A DNA stretch of 7,243 nucleotides from contig CANQGC010000142.1 of NCBI GenBank assembly GCA_947600345.1, forward strand, positions 1-7,243, in the 5' to 3' direction. Numbering within the stretch: the first letter of the stretch is position 1; every line of letters begins with the position of its first letter. This DNA comes from an uncultured Clostridia bacterium. GTDB lineage: Bacteria > Bacillota > Clostridia > Christensenellales > Aristaeellaceae. The notes under the pieces were generated by a model that saw only the letters and a program-made list of their open reading frames with translations, made no database searches and was not told where the DNA came from. Below are positions 7,076 to 7,243 of the stretch, one piece after another. A program made the position numbers and the translations under genes.

Positions 7076-7100
7076 GTAGCCCCCGTAACCCCCGTAACCC
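7068..7100 (-). repeat. Four-unit GTAACCCCC repeat; G-quadruplex motif on the minus strand
   Basis: Units GTAACCCC (7068-7075), GTAGCCCCC (7076-7084), GTAACCCCC (7085-7093) and GTAACCC (7094-7100). Read on the minus strand this is G-runs of 3, 5, 5 and 4 separated by loops TTAC, TTAC and CTAC. That satisfies the standard four-tract, short-loop quadruplex rule and resembles a telomeric repeat in form. Confidence 0.75.
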
Positions 7101-7119
7101 AAAAACCAAACCCCACAGA

Positions 7120-7138
7120 GGGCCGGTATTGTCGGCCC
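7120..7138. other. Small hairpin GGGCCG/CGGCCC
   Basis: A 6-bp perfect stem (7120-7125 with 7133-7138) around a 7-base loop. No T-run follows on the + strand. On the minus strand a T-rich stretch (complement of 7101-7110) lies about 10 bases beyond, too far for a good terminator. Confidence 0.35.
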
Positions 7139-7170
7139 GATAACCAAAGGTTCCGCAAGAAGTACTAACG

Positions 7171-7203
7171 CCAGCCCCGGGTCCAGGGCCGCAGCCCTGG
7201 TCA
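7171..7203. repeat. GC-rich palindromic repeat, copy 3 (diverged)
   Basis: CCAGC, then GGGTCC, and a perfect 7-bp stem CCAGGGC (7183-7189) with GCCCTGG (7194-7200) around a CGCA loop. It shares the GGTCC...GGGC-GCA-GCCC plan of the two copies upstream but diverges afterwards. It is followed by purine-rich sequence to the window end (7203-7243), where I recognise no gene. Confidence 0.5.
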
Positions 7204-7243
7204 GGAGAGGGAGGGGAGAATCCAAGGAGGGAACGGGGGACGC

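Noticed and set aside
7068..7100. Short CRISPR-like array
   Set aside because: Units are 7-9 bases and contiguous with no spacers; it is a simple tandem repeat.
6947..7225. Minus-strand frames with a GYGGYGGYG stretch
   Set aside because: The glycine/tyrosine run is only the translation of the GTAACCCCC repeat; no start signal or homology.

Overview
The window is chromosomal housekeeping DNA from a bacterium with roughly two-thirds G+C by eye. It is most likely a high-GC member of the Bacillota (class Clostridia or a relative). The evidence is the secA-prfB pair, the mrnC-rlmB-rae1(yacP) order known from Bacillus and Clostridia, GGAGG-type ribosome binding sites, a DUF1461/TIGR01906 membrane protein, and TsaD and MrnC sequences of Gram-positive type. 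I cannot name a genus. All seven protein genes are on the + strand; every long minus-strand reading frame is a shadow of a + gene.

Layout. 1-1001 is the C-terminal part of SecA, cut by the window edge. 1051-2154 is prfB (release factor 2), which has lost the usual programmed frameshift but keeps what looks like its scar. 2155-2338 is a spacer with a 20-bp perfect hairpin and a second, bulged hairpin. 2339-3001 is a four-helix DUF1461 membrane protein whose stop codon overlaps the start of tsaD (2998-4071, t6A tRNA modification). 4072-4587 is an unusual 516-base intergenic region. 4588-6944 is a tightly packed rRNA/mRNA-processing operon: mrnC (Mini-III, 23S maturation), rlmB (23S G2251 2'-O-methylation) and rae1/yacP (NYN-domain ribosome-associated endonuclease). 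6945-7243 is non-coding, with GC-rich palindromic repeats and a four-tract G-quadruplex motif.

How the genes work together: nearly all serve protein synthesis or export, namely termination (RF2), tRNA modification (TsaD), 23S maturation (MrnC, RlmB), mRNA cleavage on the ribosome (Rae1) and secretion (SecA). RlmB and Rae1 each carry a long basic, low-complexity extension, at the N and C terminus respectively.

The most striking structure is 4072-4587. It holds a 69-base block of about 81% A+T, a TTATACACA box at its edge, three exact TGTGGATAA DnaA boxes, one near-match, one inverted TTATTCACA box, a 10-bp direct repeat with a 12-bp period, two copies of a GC palindrome flanking the cluster, and two candidate promoters. 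This is the architecture of a DnaA-binding centre: an origin, a DnaA titration or control cluster, or a DnaA-regulated promoter. It lies next to neither dnaA nor dnaN, and the genes on both sides run in the same direction, so a control cluster is somewhat more likely than the main origin.
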